A stretch of 64,000 bases of DNA, taken from contig NZ_FNDC01000004.1 of the NCBI RefSeq assembly GCF_900099655.1, forward strand, positions 186,001 to 250,000. The letters run 5' to 3'. This document shows, in pieces, positions 24,939 to 34,231 of this stretch. Source of the DNA: Planococcus glaciei (GTDB lineage Bacteria; Bacillota; Bacilli; Bacillales_A; Planococcaceae). Under the pieces are notes generated by a model that had not been told where the DNA came from, did not search any database, and saw nothing but the letters and a program-made list of their open reading frames with translations. Each line of letters begins with the position of its first letter. The first letter of the stretch is position 1. The translations under genes and the position numbers were made by a program.

Positions 24939-25883
24939 ATGAACATCTTGCTGATGCTGCGGGAAGCATTTTATGGAGCGGATCCGAATTTGATCGAAGA
25001 GCTGAAAAAAATCGGAAACGTAAAAGTCTTGTACACCGATAAGGGAATCGATAAGGAAGAACTGAAAAACGAAGTTAAAGACACGGATATTATTTTGGTG
25101 AATATCGTGAAAATTGATAAAGAGGTTATGGATGCTGCCCCACATTTAAAATACATCGTGAAGTTTGGAGCGGGCGTCGACAATATTGACATTGCTTATG
25201 CCAAACAAAAAGGCATCCGCGTCACAAGCGCTCCGGGATTGAATGCACAGGCGGTGGCCGACCATGCTTTTGGCTTGATGCTGTCAGCTGCCCGGGACAT
25301 CCCTAGAAAAGACAAGGAAGTAAAGTCGGGCTATTGGGATACAACAATGGGATATGAAATTTATGAGAAAAAACTGGGCATCATCGGTTTTGGTGCAATT
25401 GGAAAAGCTTTGGCGAAGCGGGCGATGGGCTTCGATATGCAAACGCTGGCTTATGGCAATTACAAGGATTATGAGTTGGCTGAAAAGCTTAACGTCCGTT
25501 TTGTCGAGCGTGATGAATTGTTTAAAGAAGCCGATTACATCATTATCGCTACGAGCCTGACTGCTAAAAATAGGCATTTGGTAAACAAGGAAACGCTCTC
25601 GCTGATGAAACCGAGCGCTTTTTTGGTGAACATTTCCCGTGGGCAATTGGTTCACGAGAAAGATTTGATCGAGGCGTTAAAGAGCGGGAAAATCAAAGGC
25701 GCAGCATTGGATGTATTTGAAAAAGAACCGCCGGACAGCGAATTGCCGAAACTTGAAAATGTAGTGGCAACTCCGCATGTAGGAGGAGCCACTTACGAGG
25801 CAGTAGCCCGTATAAGCGATTTATCGGTCTCTAATATTAAAAGCTTGTTGAATGAAGAGGACTTGGATTTTGAAGTCCTTTGA
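24939..25883 (+). CDS. D-isomer-specific 2-hydroxyacid dehydrogenase
   Basis: A 314-residue NAD(P)-dependent reductase of the phosphoglycerate/glyoxylate reductase family. The Rossmann motif is GIIGFGAIGKALAKRAMGF. The catalytic region includes VNISRGQLVHEKDL, the Glu in FEKEPP and the His in TPHVGGAT. It reduces a 2-oxo acid to the D-2-hydroxy acid or the reverse; the substrate is unknown. CTGGAGGGG precedes the ATG at 24939. It appears monocistronic. Confidence 0.85.
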   Translation: MNILLMLREAFYGADPNLIEELKKIGNVKVLYTDKGIDKEELKNEVKDTDIILVNIVKIDKEVMDAAPHLKYIVKFGAGVDNIDIAYAKQKGIRVTSAPGLNAQAVADHAFGLMLSAARDIPRKDKEVKSGYWDTTMGYEIYEKKLGIIGFGAIGKALAKRAMGFDMQTLAYGNYKDYELAEKLNVRFVERDELFKEADYIIIATSLTAKNRHLVNKETLSLMKPSAFLVNISRGQLVHEKDLIEALKSGKIKGAALDVFEKEPPDSELPKLENVVATPHVGGATYEAVARISDLSVSNIKSLLNEEDLDFEVL

Positions 25884-26207
25884 AATTAAGTGTTGAAACT
25901 GTTTTTTGTATATTTGATGCATAAAAGAGAGTGTTGGATGAAACTGTATTCATTCTGCCATCTCTTTTTATATTGTAAAATAATGAACATGTTGACCTAG
26001 AAAGGAGCGATTTTCGGACAATTTTTAATTCTTCTTTTTTATTCGGACAATGAAAATAAAAGAAGAAAAACATGGTAATATTTATTCTTAAAATAGAATA
26101 ATAAAAAGGAGAACGAAGCAGCCGCAGAGAATTATACTTATTAATACTACATGCTGCAAATAGACCGGCAATACAAGAACGTGCCAAATTAAGAGGGGGG
26201 AAGAAAG
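25884..26207. other. AT-rich intergenic region with repeated TTCGGACAAT
   Basis: No gene seen in about 320 bases. TTCGGACAAT occurs twice in the same orientation (26013-26022 and 26042-26051). Around the second copy, TTCTTCTTTT (from 26029) can pair with AAAAGAAGAA (to 26067). These could be operator or leader structures for the downstream gene at 26208. Confidence 0.4.
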
Positions 26208-26588
26208 ATGTTAATCCATTCTAATGAAGATCATGTCGCGGCTTTGGTGTTGGAAGAAGTAACGGTGCTGTTTGAAGAAATGAAAGCGTTTAGCCAGCTG
26301 TACGGACCGGATAAAGAAGACTTGGAAGAAGACGATGAAGCAGCGTTGCTGCTGATTGGCATCAATCTTCTTGCCCCTGCCAGTTTGAACACCTATATCG
26401 AAGCCATTAAACTGCTTTCCTATTTTCTGTCGGAGCATTGCTGGCAAGAAGAACCGGAAATGGAGATGCGCTGCAGCGAGCTGCTGGACCGGGCGAAGGA
26501 AATTTTGCCGGCAGAAAAGCGCCATCGCCGTTCCATCCGGAAATGGATGCTGCAACTGGATGAGAAAATGTTGCGGGCTTTTATTTAA
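26208..26588 (+). CDS. Hypothetical acidic helical protein
   Basis: A 126-residue protein, mostly alpha-helical by composition, with an acidic middle (DKEDLEEDDEAA) and a basic C-terminus (AEKRHRRSIRKWM). No recognised domain, signal or membrane segment. AGAGGGGGGAAG precedes the ATG. The next gene starts 67 bases later without a terminator, so cotranscription is possible. Confidence 0.6.
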   Translation: MLIHSNEDHVAALVLEEVTVLFEEMKAFSQLYGPDKEDLEEDDEAALLLIGINLLAPASLNTYIEAIKLLSYFLSEHCWQEEPEMEMRCSELLDRAKEILPAEKRHRRSIRKWMLQLDEKMLRAFI

Positions 26589-26655
26589 AGGCGAAAACAC
26601 TGCTTTTCAATGAGCCGATTGATGTGAAAGGGAACGCCAGGGGCGTATACTGACA

Positions 26656-27162
26656 GTGAAAATTAAATCCGGAAAGGGGATTTTGAAAGTGGACGGTTCA
26701 CAATTGCTGCACCGGTCGGTTGCTGCCATCACGATTGACGGGCCAGGCGGAGAAAGTTATTTGGAGGATGGAGCCTTTTCAGCTCCGGTTGATGCTCCAG
26801 CGGAACTTGGAGGCGCAGGACCGAAAGCAGCTTTTAATCCGGGCCGTTTTTTAGCTTTGGGATACAGCACCAGCTTCAGTTTCATTTTAGCGAAAATCAT
26901 GCAGGATGAAGGGAAGTCGGCCCGGACACGGGTAAGCTGCATCGTATCACTGTTCACAGATCCAATGGATGAAGGATTTAACAAAATCGGCATGGACTTG
27001 GAAGTTGCAATCGAAGGAATGGACGAAAGCGAAGTGCAGCGGCTGGCAGATGAGACGCATGTACATTGTCCGGTATCAAAAGCAGTGCTTGGCAATGCCG
27101 ATGTGCACATCAAAATTATTCCTTACAAAGCAGAAAGCAAGCCGCTGGCATCTGCTGATTGA
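26656..27162 (+). CDS. Ohr/OsmC-family protein lacking the first redox cysteine
   Basis: A peroxide-detoxification fold protein of about 168 residues. NPGRFLALGYSTSFSF corresponds to the Ohr segment NPEQLFAAGYSACF, but the peroxidatic Cys is Ser here. The second redox cysteine is retained in VHCPVSKAVLGN, and another Cys sits in TRVSCIVSL. Without the first cysteine the usual reduction of organic hydroperoxides by lipoyl-type thiols is unlikely, so it may bind a ligand or act differently. The start is uncertain: GTG 26656 is listed; TTG 26683 has a better ribosome site (GGAAAGGGG) but close spacing. Confidence 0.72.
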   Translation: MKIKSGKGILKVDGSQLLHRSVAAITIDGPGGESYLEDGAFSAPVDAPAELGGAGPKAAFNPGRFLALGYSTSFSFILAKIMQDEGKSARTRVSCIVSLFTDPMDEGFNKIGMDLEVAIEGMDESEVQRLADETHVHCPVSKAVLGNADVHIKIIPYKAESKPLASAD

Positions 27163-27178
27163 CAAGCACTAGCATAGA

Positions 27179-27218
27179 AAGAAGCGGTTGAGCCAATTGG
27201 CTCAACAGCTTCTTTTTT
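27179..27218. terminator. Terminator between the Ohr-like gene and the convergent membrane-protein gene
   Basis: GAAGCGGTTGAGCC-AATT-GGCTCAACAGCTTC followed by TTTTTT. Confidence 0.85.
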
Positions 27219-27249
27219 GCTTTGCAAGAGAAGGAAGACAGGATCGGTC

Positions 27250-27795
27250 TTACGTTTTTCGAAGCACTTTAATGGCGCGGAATAGCCAGTAACCATAAAT
27301 TCCAATAATGCCATAGTCGATAAGGATAATTAAGGCTGGAACGTAATCGGATGTATTGCCGGAATCTGTAGACATTCCAGCTAAGAACAATGGCATAATC
27401 GGCAGCATAACTGCACCCGGTCCTGTACTGACCAGCAGCAGGGCACCAGGGGCTATCACCAGCCATGGCCAAACCGGTTTTTTCTTTCCTCCTGCTTTTT
27501 CTGCTTCAGGAAAGGCAGAAGGAAGTTCTGTTGATTTCTCTTCCAATGCGCTATTGCGCCGGACTGCACTTCCAATTGTACGCTTTGCCCATCGGATGGC
27601 CAGCAAAGCCCCTGCTGCAAAGCTAAGAGCAACCAGCAGCATAACCACTGACACTACACTGAATTCTTCCGGCTTCCAAATGGGAAGGAGGGCGGTCATA
27701 AAAACAATTGGAAGCATAGATACCAGAATAAATGCACTGACGATTAGAACAAACCAGGCGAGCATCGGCGGCCGTGTAGCAGGTGACTGCATCAT
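27250..27795 (-). CDS. Hypothetical four-helix membrane protein
   Basis: A 181-residue integral membrane protein with two hydrophobic hairpins separated by a charged cytoplasmic-looking loop (about residues 65-105) rich in Lys and Glu. No family was recognised. AAGGGGAAAACTC precedes the ATG. It is convergent with the Ohr-like gene and its start lies downstream of the flavoprotein gene on the same strand. Confidence 0.6.
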   Translation of the reverse strand: MMQSPATRPPMLAWFVLIVSAFILVSMLPIVFMTALLPIWKPEEFSVVSVVMLLVALSFAAGALLAIRWAKRTIGSAVRRNSALEEKSTELPSAFPEAEKAGGKKKPVWPWLVIAPGALLLVSTGPGAVMLPIMPLFLAGMSTDSGNTSDYVPALIILIDYGIIGIYGYWLFRAIKVLRKT

Positions 27796-27915
27796 TGAGT
27801 TTTCCCCTTGAACAAATGTTTTTCCTTATTATAAGGCAGTGCAACTAGGAATGAAATATTATTTGAACTTTAATTAGGCACTAAGGCATGGTTGGGGAAT
27901 GGTTAACATGCAGCG

Positions 27916-29403
27916 TCAATAAATTAAGCGTTTCCCGGAAATCGTGCGGGCAACGTGGATTCCGCTTGTTGCCACTCCGATTGTGCCGGCTCCCGGAAAA
28001 ATGTGGTCGCCGCAGACATAAAGGCCCGGCAGTCCGGAACGGTGTGAAATGGCGTTAAACAAAGCGGCGTTGACAGTTTGCGGAAAGCCTCCAACATAGC
28101 CGTTCGGACGCCCGGTATAATGTTCCCACGCCCTGGGTGCACCGGTTTCAAGATAAAGGATGGCTTCCTGGAAGCCAGGGATCAATTTTTCTATGGCCCT
28201 GAGAATGCGGCCAGACACAGTTTCACGGGAAGCCTCGTACTTGTCCTTCGTATCCCAGTTTTCGAAGCGGGTATGGGTAGAGATGGTTACGGTTTGTATG
28301 CCTGCCGGAGCCCGCAGCAAATCATCCGGCCTTGAAGAGGACATGAAAAAGTAATCGCCCTCGGCCAAGCCTACTCCATTTTTTGCAGCGATTTGGCGGA
28401 ATAGCGGCAATGGGGCTTCCAGTTTTGACGAATCGACAGCGATATACAATGACAAAGTGGTCCAAGTTGGAGTGGCAATTCCTTCCTGCAGCGGCTTTTT
28501 CAGCTTGTTGAGCAGGGAAGGCGCCAAGAGCTCGGGCAATTGGTGAATCGGCACATTCAACACTACATGGTCTGCTTGATATATGTTGCCGCGCTGGTCG
28601 GTCGCTGCCCATTTGCCGCCCTGTTGCTGCAGTTTTACGACGGTCCGCCGTTTCTTCAAGGTGCCGCCATTTTCAGCCAGGCTTTTGCCCATGATTTCGG
28701 CGAGTTGATACAAGCCGCCAGGAATGTAATATGCGCCTTCGTGGTAAATATCCAGAGCCAGCGCTGCAAGCAAATAAGAGGCGTCTTTGCTGCCGGTTTG
28801 CAAGCTGTCAATCAGCAAGGCATCAATCATTTGCCGAAACAGCTGCAATTGATCCAGGCCATGTCTCTTTAGGCGTTGTTCAAGTGTCTGGTTGAAGAAA
28901 GGCAATAGTTTTGCATGGCGTGGGCGCAGAGCAGCCGTCAAAAATGCCCATTCTTTTGGCGTACTGGGCGGAAGTGTGGGAAGTGGCCCCATCAATGTCC
29001 GGATATTCGCTGCAACCGAAAAGATTTCGCTATAAAAAGCCTGGATCTGCCGCTCGTATTCAGGGAAGCGGCTGACCATTTGGCTGACATGCTTTTCCCG
29101 GTCTTTAAAAAACTTGAAAGCAGCTTCCGGATGCACCATTTCCATGACAGTTTCAAGCGGCTCAAGCGGGAAAGGTTTTTCCAAATAACGAAACACCCGT
29201 TCAACAATCCCGTTTTCTTCGAGCCCCATTCCGAGCGTAGCACCAACTGGAAACAAGTATTGATTGCGCTGATACTTTCCGGCACAACCGCCAAGTTCAG
29301 AGGAGGCTTCAAGAAGCGTAACATCCATCCCGTATTTTGCCAGCATTGAAGCGGCCGTTAAGCCGCCGATTCCCGCCCCTACTACTAAAACCGATTGGTC
29401 CAT
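27916..29403 (-). CDS. Phytoene-desaturase/CrtISO-like FAD-dependent oxidoreductase
   Basis: About 495 residues. The N-terminus holds the dinucleotide-binding motif VLVVGAGIGGLTAASMLAKYG with LLEASSELGGCAGK, as in carotenoid desaturases/isomerases and retinol saturases. The C-terminus has the second FAD signature (GLYVCGDHIFPGAGTIGVATSGIHVA). The ATG at 29403 is selected with AGGAGGAG eight bases upstream. No other carotenoid genes (crtM, crtN or glycosyltransferase) are adjacent, so the substrate could be a carotenoid made elsewhere or another polyunsaturated lipid. Confidence 0.78.
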   Translation of the reverse strand: MDQSVLVVGAGIGGLTAASMLAKYGMDVTLLEASSELGGCAGKYQRNQYLFPVGATLGMGLEENGIVERVFRYLEKPFPLEPLETVMEMVHPEAAFKFFKDREKHVSQMVSRFPEYERQIQAFYSEIFSVAANIRTLMGPLPTLPPSTPKEWAFLTAALRPRHAKLLPFFNQTLEQRLKRHGLDQLQLFRQMIDALLIDSLQTGSKDASYLLAALALDIYHEGAYYIPGGLYQLAEIMGKSLAENGGTLKKRRTVVKLQQQGGKWAATDQRGNIYQADHVVLNVPIHQLPELLAPSLLNKLKKPLQEGIATPTWTTLSLYIAVDSSKLEAPLPLFRQIAAKNGVGLAEGDYFFMSSSRPDDLLRAPAGIQTVTISTHTRFENWDTKDKYEASRETVSGRILRAIEKLIPGFQEAILYLETGAPRAWEHYTGRPNGYVGGFPQTVNAALFNAISHRSGLPGLYVCGDHIFPGAGTIGVATSGIHVARTISGKRLIY

Positions 29404-29675
29404 CCCGACTCCTCCTTTTTTTCTATTATGTTGGTACTTTCTTTGCGTTGGCAAGTTTAGGGCAATTGCATCCATTGCTCGTACTGTTTAATATAGCCTG
29501 AATTTCTTTATAAAGTTTTAAAGAAGAGAACATAGGCAATAAAAAAGCAGGTGCAAAATTATTTTGCGCAAAAAATTTAAAGTTTAAAATTTTCGAAAAA
29601 AACATTTGCGCCTTTAAAGAAGGCATGGCAAAATAGGTGAAAGGGTTTTCATAACAGACAGCGAGGAGAGGGATT

Positions 29676-31145
29676 ATGAAAAAACAGCAGGAAATCGAAA
29701 TACCTTTTTTAATGGCTTTGATTCCTTTGGTCATCATGATAGCGATAATGGCAGTGACCATTATCAAATTTGGAGGAAGCCCCCATGTTCCTTTGCTGAT
29801 CGGAGCAGCTGCAGCAGCCTTCATCGGATGGCGCTACGGCTATAAATGGGATGTTATTGAAGAAGGGGCCTATAAAGGCATACGCATGGCGCTTCCGGCG
29901 ATTGTCATTATTATTCTGGTGGGCCTCATCATCGGTGCCTGGATCGGCGGCGGTATTGTGGCGACGATGATTTACTACGGATTGAAAATCATTACACCGT
30001 CCTTATTTCTGGTAACCATCTGCGTTATTTGTGCCATTGTCACTTTGGCAATCGGCAGTTCCTGGTCAACGATGGGAACCATTGGCGTTGCCGGTATGGG
30101 AATCGGCGTGAGTATGGGAATTCCGGCTGCCATGGTGGCTGGAGCGGTCATTTCCGGCGCCTATTTTGGCGACAAAATGTCTCCATTGTCTGATACAACG
30201 AATTTAGCTGCAGGGATTACCGGAACGGATTTGTTTGTACATATAAAACACATGATTTATACCACGATTCCCGGCCTGGTCATTGCTTTGGTCGTTTACT
30301 TTTTCCTTGGCCGGCAGTTCGGTGGAGCAGCGGTGGATACAGGAAACATCAGCAGCATTTTGACGGCGCTGGAAAGCAATTTCGTAATTTCGCCTTGGCT
30401 ATTGCTTGTGCCGCTTGCCGTAGTGGTGATGGTAGCGAAAAAAGTTCCGGCTTTGCCAGCTCTTGCTATCGGTGTATTGCTTGGCTGGTTGTGCCATGTC
30501 TTTATCCAAGGCGGCAATGTGGCAGATGCGGTCAACACATTGCACGATGGCTTCTCGATTTCAAGCGGAAACGAAATGGTCGACAACTTGTTTAACCGCG
30601 GCGGCATTGATTCGATGATGTATACCGTCTCGCTTACCATCGTGGCCATGATTTTCGGCGGAATCATGGAACAAGTCGGGATGCTGCAGGCCATTGTGAA
30701 GCAGATTTTGAAAGTGGCGAAGTCTGCCGGCAGCCTGATTGCTGCGACGGTTGTATCGGCATTTTTTACAAATGCAACTGCATCTGAACAATACATTTCG
30801 ATTCTTCTTCCGGGAAGAATGTATGCGAAAGCTTTCAAGGATAAAAACTTGCATTCGAAAAACTTATCGCGGGCACTCGAAGATGGCGGAACGGTTACTT
30901 CACCTTTGGTGCCTTGGAATACATGCGGCGTTTTCATCCTGGCCACATTGGGCGTTGAGACATTTGCCTATGCCCCTTATGCCGTGTTGAATTATGCCAT
31001 ACCGATCATTTCCATCATCATGGCTTTCCTCGGCTTGAAAGTGGAATACTTAACAGAGGAAGAAATAAAAGCCCTCAAAGAAAAAGAAGAAATACACGCA
31101 GAGGAAAATACGGAAACCGACTCTTCGGGATCAGTACTGACATGA
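29676..31145 (+). CDS. nhaC: Na+/H+ antiporter, NhaC family
   Basis: A 489-residue membrane protein with about eleven hydrophobic segments. Typical NhaC features are the early PFLMALIPLVIMI helix, the GSSWSTMGTIGVAG segment and DKMSPLSDTTNLAAG. It exchanges Na+ (or another cation or metabolite) for protons across the cytoplasmic membrane, giving salt and alkali tolerance. The C-terminus is an acidic cytosolic tail. GCGAGGAGAGGG precedes the ATG. Confidence 0.87.
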   Translation: MKKQQEIEIPFLMALIPLVIMIAIMAVTIIKFGGSPHVPLLIGAAAAAFIGWRYGYKWDVIEEGAYKGIRMALPAIVIIILVGLIIGAWIGGGIVATMIYYGLKIITPSLFLVTICVICAIVTLAIGSSWSTMGTIGVAGMGIGVSMGIPAAMVAGAVISGAYFGDKMSPLSDTTNLAAGITGTDLFVHIKHMIYTTIPGLVIALVVYFFLGRQFGGAAVDTGNISSILTALESNFVISPWLLLVPLAVVVMVAKKVPALPALAIGVLLGWLCHVFIQGGNVADAVNTLHDGFSISSGNEMVDNLFNRGGIDSMMYTVSLTIVAMIFGGIMEQVGMLQAIVKQILKVAKSAGSLIAATVVSAFFTNATASEQYISILLPGRMYAKAFKDKNLHSKNLSRALEDGGTVTSPLVPWNTCGVFILATLGVETFAYAPYAVLNYAIPIISIIMAFLGLKVEYLTEEEIKALKEKEEIHAEENTETDSSGSVLT

Positions 31146-31149
31146 ATTT

Positions 31150-31186
31150 GAAAAGGCATCAAGCTGAAACCGCTTGATGCCTTTTT
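31150..31186 (+). terminator. Terminator after nhaC
   Basis: AAAAGGCATCAAGC pairs with GCTTGATGCCTTTTT around TGAAACC, then further T residues. Confidence 0.88.
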
Positions 31187-31269
31187 ATTTTTCATTTCCC
31201 CTTCAGCTGCATTTAAAGGTTTTCCTATTCGGGTAATGGATGGAAAAGGACTGGAACGGAGGTCAGTGG

Positions 31270-33114
31270 ATGAAGAAAAGAGGGCTTGGCATTCTTTTTC
31301 TTTTACTTCTTATCCTCCTCGCAGGCTGCCAAGAAGAACAGCAAGTGACACCAAAAGAACAGCTGGAGGAAGAGCAGGTCACACCGGAGAATCGCCTGAT
31401 GGAGTATATCAGCCGCTGGGAACAAGGAGATTTTGCTGGAATGTACGAAGGGTATTTGACGGAAGGCACAAAAATGGCATATGAAACAGCAGTTTTTGTA
31501 GATTGGCAGAAGCAGCTGCATCAAGAACTGGCGATTCAAAACGTGGAAGTGGCTTATGCAAAGCCGGAAGAAGACATGCGTTGGAGCAAGGAGGAGCCGG
31601 CTGATTTCCGCATTCAAATCACAATGGATACGGCAGCCGGGCCGGTGGAATTTGACCGGACCTTGACGATGCTGTTTGAAGCGCAGGGAGGCAACGAAGA
31701 CTGGTTCGCTGAATGGAATCCGTCATTTATATTCCCGCAGCTTGAAGAAGGCGATACGGTTGAAATTGAACGGAGCAATCCTGAGCGCGGCGAACTCCAC
31801 GACCGCAATGGCAAACCGATTGCCGTCAACGGCAAAGCTTTTGAAGTGGGCGTGGTTCCGGTTAATTTTGATGAAGCAGCAAAGAAAAGCGATTTGGCGG
31901 CCCTTTTGGACATCACACCGGCAGAAATTGACCAAAAGCTCGGCCAAAGTTGGGTCCAGCCTGGCCATTATGTGCCGCTCGCTGTCCTGCCGGCAAAAGC
32001 GGAAGCAGCCTTGCAGCAAATTTTTGCGATACCGGGAACGGAGCGACGGGAAGTGCAGCTGCGGCAATATCCGTACGGCGAAGCGCTGTCCCATGTCTCC
32101 GGCTTTATTGGGCCGATAACAGCGGAGCAATTGGCAGAGCGGAAAGGCCAGGGCTACGGTCCGGATGATTTGATTGGGCGGCAAGGGCTTGAAGCGGTGC
32201 TGGAGGACCGGCTTCGCGGCGAGCAGGGCGTTCGTATCTTGCTTCGGAAAGCCCTTGAAGGAATTGACCCGATTGTTGCCGCAGAAAAAACGGCAAAGCA
32301 GGGGGAAATCATTAAGTTAACGATTGATGCTGAACTCCAAAAGAGGATTTACCAGGCGATGAAAGGACAAGCAGGTGCAAGTGCCGCTGTTGATCCGAAT
32401 ACAGGTGAGACCATCGCGTTGTTGAGCTCTCCTGGCTTTGATCCGAATGTTTTTGCCGCCGGCATTAAAGGCTCGGAATTCAGCAAGCTGCAAAACAGTG
32501 CGTTAAAGCCTCTGTTTCCCCGCTTTACTGGGAGTTACGCCCCGGGAGCGGCCATTGAACCGGTCATTTCTGCTATCGGGATGGCTGCCGGCAATGTTTC
32601 CTCAAAGGAAATAGGGCGCGATGTGTTGCTGAAAGGATTAAAAAGTTTTGGGTTCGGGGAAGAAATGCCGCTGCCATTGAGCTTGGCCGTTTCACAAATT
32701 TCCAATGACGGCACTTTGGATGCAGTTGGCCAGCTTTCGCAAGCCAAGTTAGGAAGAGGGCAGATGCAAGTGAACCTTCTTCACTTGGCTTCGATGTACG
32801 AGCCTTTTGCAACTGGAGGCGCAATATACAAACCGACGCTGCTGCTGGAAGAAAAGGATGAGATTTGGAAGGAAGGGCCGCTCAATCCTGAACAGGCAGA
32901 AGCCGTGCGCACGAGTCTGCAAAGTACGGAAGCCGGCAATTTGCTGGCTGAGAAAACCGGAACTGCACAAAATGGAGGGATAGAAACCGGTTTTGCCGTC
33001 AGTTTCAACAAAACCAATCCGAATATGATCTTGGCCGTCATGATTGAAAATGCAAAAGAAGACAATCGTACAGCAGACGTTTCTGCAGTTTCTGCCTCAG
33101 TGTTCAAGGAGTAG
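31270..33114 (+). CDS. Catalytically degenerate class B penicillin-binding protein (MecA/PBP3-like lipoprotein)
   Basis: A 614-residue lipoprotein (lipobox LLAGC) with MecA-type NTF2-like N-domain (about 40-150), dimerisation domain (from GELHDRNGKPIA) and transpeptidase-like domain. The family's active-site SxxK normally appears as APGSTFKP. Here it reads APGAAIEP, so both the nucleophilic Ser and the Lys are gone. The stretch that normally carries the SxN (SDN) motif, some 60 residues after SxxK, also seems deleted: the sequence passes almost directly from AIGMAAGNVSS to LLKGLKSFGFGEEMP. KTGTAQ near the end is kept. It cannot acylate with peptidoglycan or penicillin by the known mechanism and probably acts as a structural or regulatory pseudoenzyme. 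CGGAGGTC precedes the ATG at 31270. Confidence 0.82.
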   Translation: MKKRGLGILFLLLLILLAGCQEEQQVTPKEQLEEEQVTPENRLMEYISRWEQGDFAGMYEGYLTEGTKMAYETAVFVDWQKQLHQELAIQNVEVAYAKPEEDMRWSKEEPADFRIQITMDTAAGPVEFDRTLTMLFEAQGGNEDWFAEWNPSFIFPQLEEGDTVEIERSNPERGELHDRNGKPIAVNGKAFEVGVVPVNFDEAAKKSDLAALLDITPAEIDQKLGQSWVQPGHYVPLAVLPAKAEAALQQIFAIPGTERREVQLRQYPYGEALSHVSGFIGPITAEQLAERKGQGYGPDDLIGRQGLEAVLEDRLRGEQGVRILLRKALEGIDPIVAAEKTAKQGEIIKLTIDAELQKRIYQAMKGQAGASAAVDPNTGETIALLSSPGFDPNVFAAGIKGSEFSKLQNSALKPLFPRFTGSYAPGAAIEPVISAIGMAAGNVSSKEIGRDVLLKGLKSFGFGEEMPLPLSLAVSQISNDGTLDAVGQLSQAKLGRGQMQVNLLHLASMYEPFATGGAIYKPTLLLEEKDEIWKEGPLNPEQAEAVRTSLQSTEAGNLLAEKTGTAQNGGIETGFAVSFNKTNPNMILAVMIENAKEDNRTADVSAVSASVFKE

Positions 33115-33167
33115 AAAGCCGTACTTAGCCTATTGCCATTATGGATTGTATGGAAGGAGACGTTTTC

Positions 33168-34088
33168 ATGGAACTTGTAAAACACTCGGAATGGCGGGAC
33201 ACGAAACTGACTTTGCATTTACTGTCACAGATCTTGGGGAAGCTCCGTCTGGAAACTGCGCAGCAGGAACCGCAATGGGCGCATGTTATGCTGACGCTTA
33301 CAGTGGATGGCTTTTCCACCGGGCTTCTTTACATCGAAGACCATGTTTTTCAAGCTGATGTGGATATCCGAAAAAATGCGCTATCCATGAACGTGGACGG
33401 CCAGGAACATTCTATGCCGTTGCAAAATGGAACTCCGATAAAAACCTATTATGAATTTGTCTTTCAGACGCTGCAGCAGCATGGAATATTCATTGCGATT
33501 AATCCCCGTCCGCAGGAAATGGCTGTTGCAACCTTATTGAGTGAAGATACAGTTCATCATGTTTATGAGCCGCTGCAAGCTTTGAGGGGCTTGGAGCTGT
33601 TTCATTTTGCGCAGCGCGAAGAACTGCAGTTCGTCGGGCCATTGCGCTGCCGGAAAGTGAAGCCGGGCTTGTTTTGGGGAACATTTGATGTGTCGGCTAT
33701 TGTTATTCAAAATATTGCCGAACCGTTTCCGGAGGATAAACCAATCGAGAAAGCGGCTTTCGACGAACAATTTATCGAATTTGGGTTTTGGTTAGGCGAT
33801 GACCGGACAGATGCTCCGTCCTTTTTCATCTTGCCTTACCCTTTCTTATATAAGAATTTGAATGATCCTTCGATAGAACCCGAGGAAGCTTATTATGATA
33901 GCCGGGCAAGTGAATTTTTTCTGCCTGTCCCTGCAGTGATGAACGCTTCTTCTCCAAGCAAGGCTGTACAGCGGTTTTTCAATACGGGCTTTGATGTATT
34001 AACCCGGGAGTTGAAGTGGGAAGGGTGTGAATATTATAAGACGCCGTTGCTGATGAAATCCCAGCCCACCATGAAAAGTGAAAACTAA
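33168..34088 (+). CDS. DUF5996-family protein
   Basis: About 306 residues. The opening WRDTKLTLHLLSQILGKLRLE and the later FWLGDDRTDAPSFFILPYPF are signatures of DUF5996, a family of unknown function found in many bacteria. No signal peptide or membrane helix. AAGGAGA lies eight bases before the ATG at 33168. It follows the degenerate PBP gene with no terminator and may be cotranscribed with it. Confidence 0.72.
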   Translation: MELVKHSEWRDTKLTLHLLSQILGKLRLETAQQEPQWAHVMLTLTVDGFSTGLLYIEDHVFQADVDIRKNALSMNVDGQEHSMPLQNGTPIKTYYEFVFQTLQQHGIFIAINPRPQEMAVATLLSEDTVHHVYEPLQALRGLELFHFAQREELQFVGPLRCRKVKPGLFWGTFDVSAIVIQNIAEPFPEDKPIEKAAFDEQFIEFGFWLGDDRTDAPSFFILPYPFLYKNLNDPSIEPEEAYYDSRASEFFLPVPAVMNASSPSKAVQRFFNTGFDVLTRELKWEGCEYYKTPLLMKSQPTMKSEN

Positions 34089-34231
34089 GGGCTTGGTAGG
34101 AAAAGGCGTTTTTTCTTGTTGGCAAAAGCCGTTGCTGCCTGCGAAGAAATGGTTTTTCTGTTTCGGTGTTTAAGTGCAAGAACCGATGGCTAAACATTCT
34201 TATAGACAAAAATAGAAGGGGGCAATGTGCG

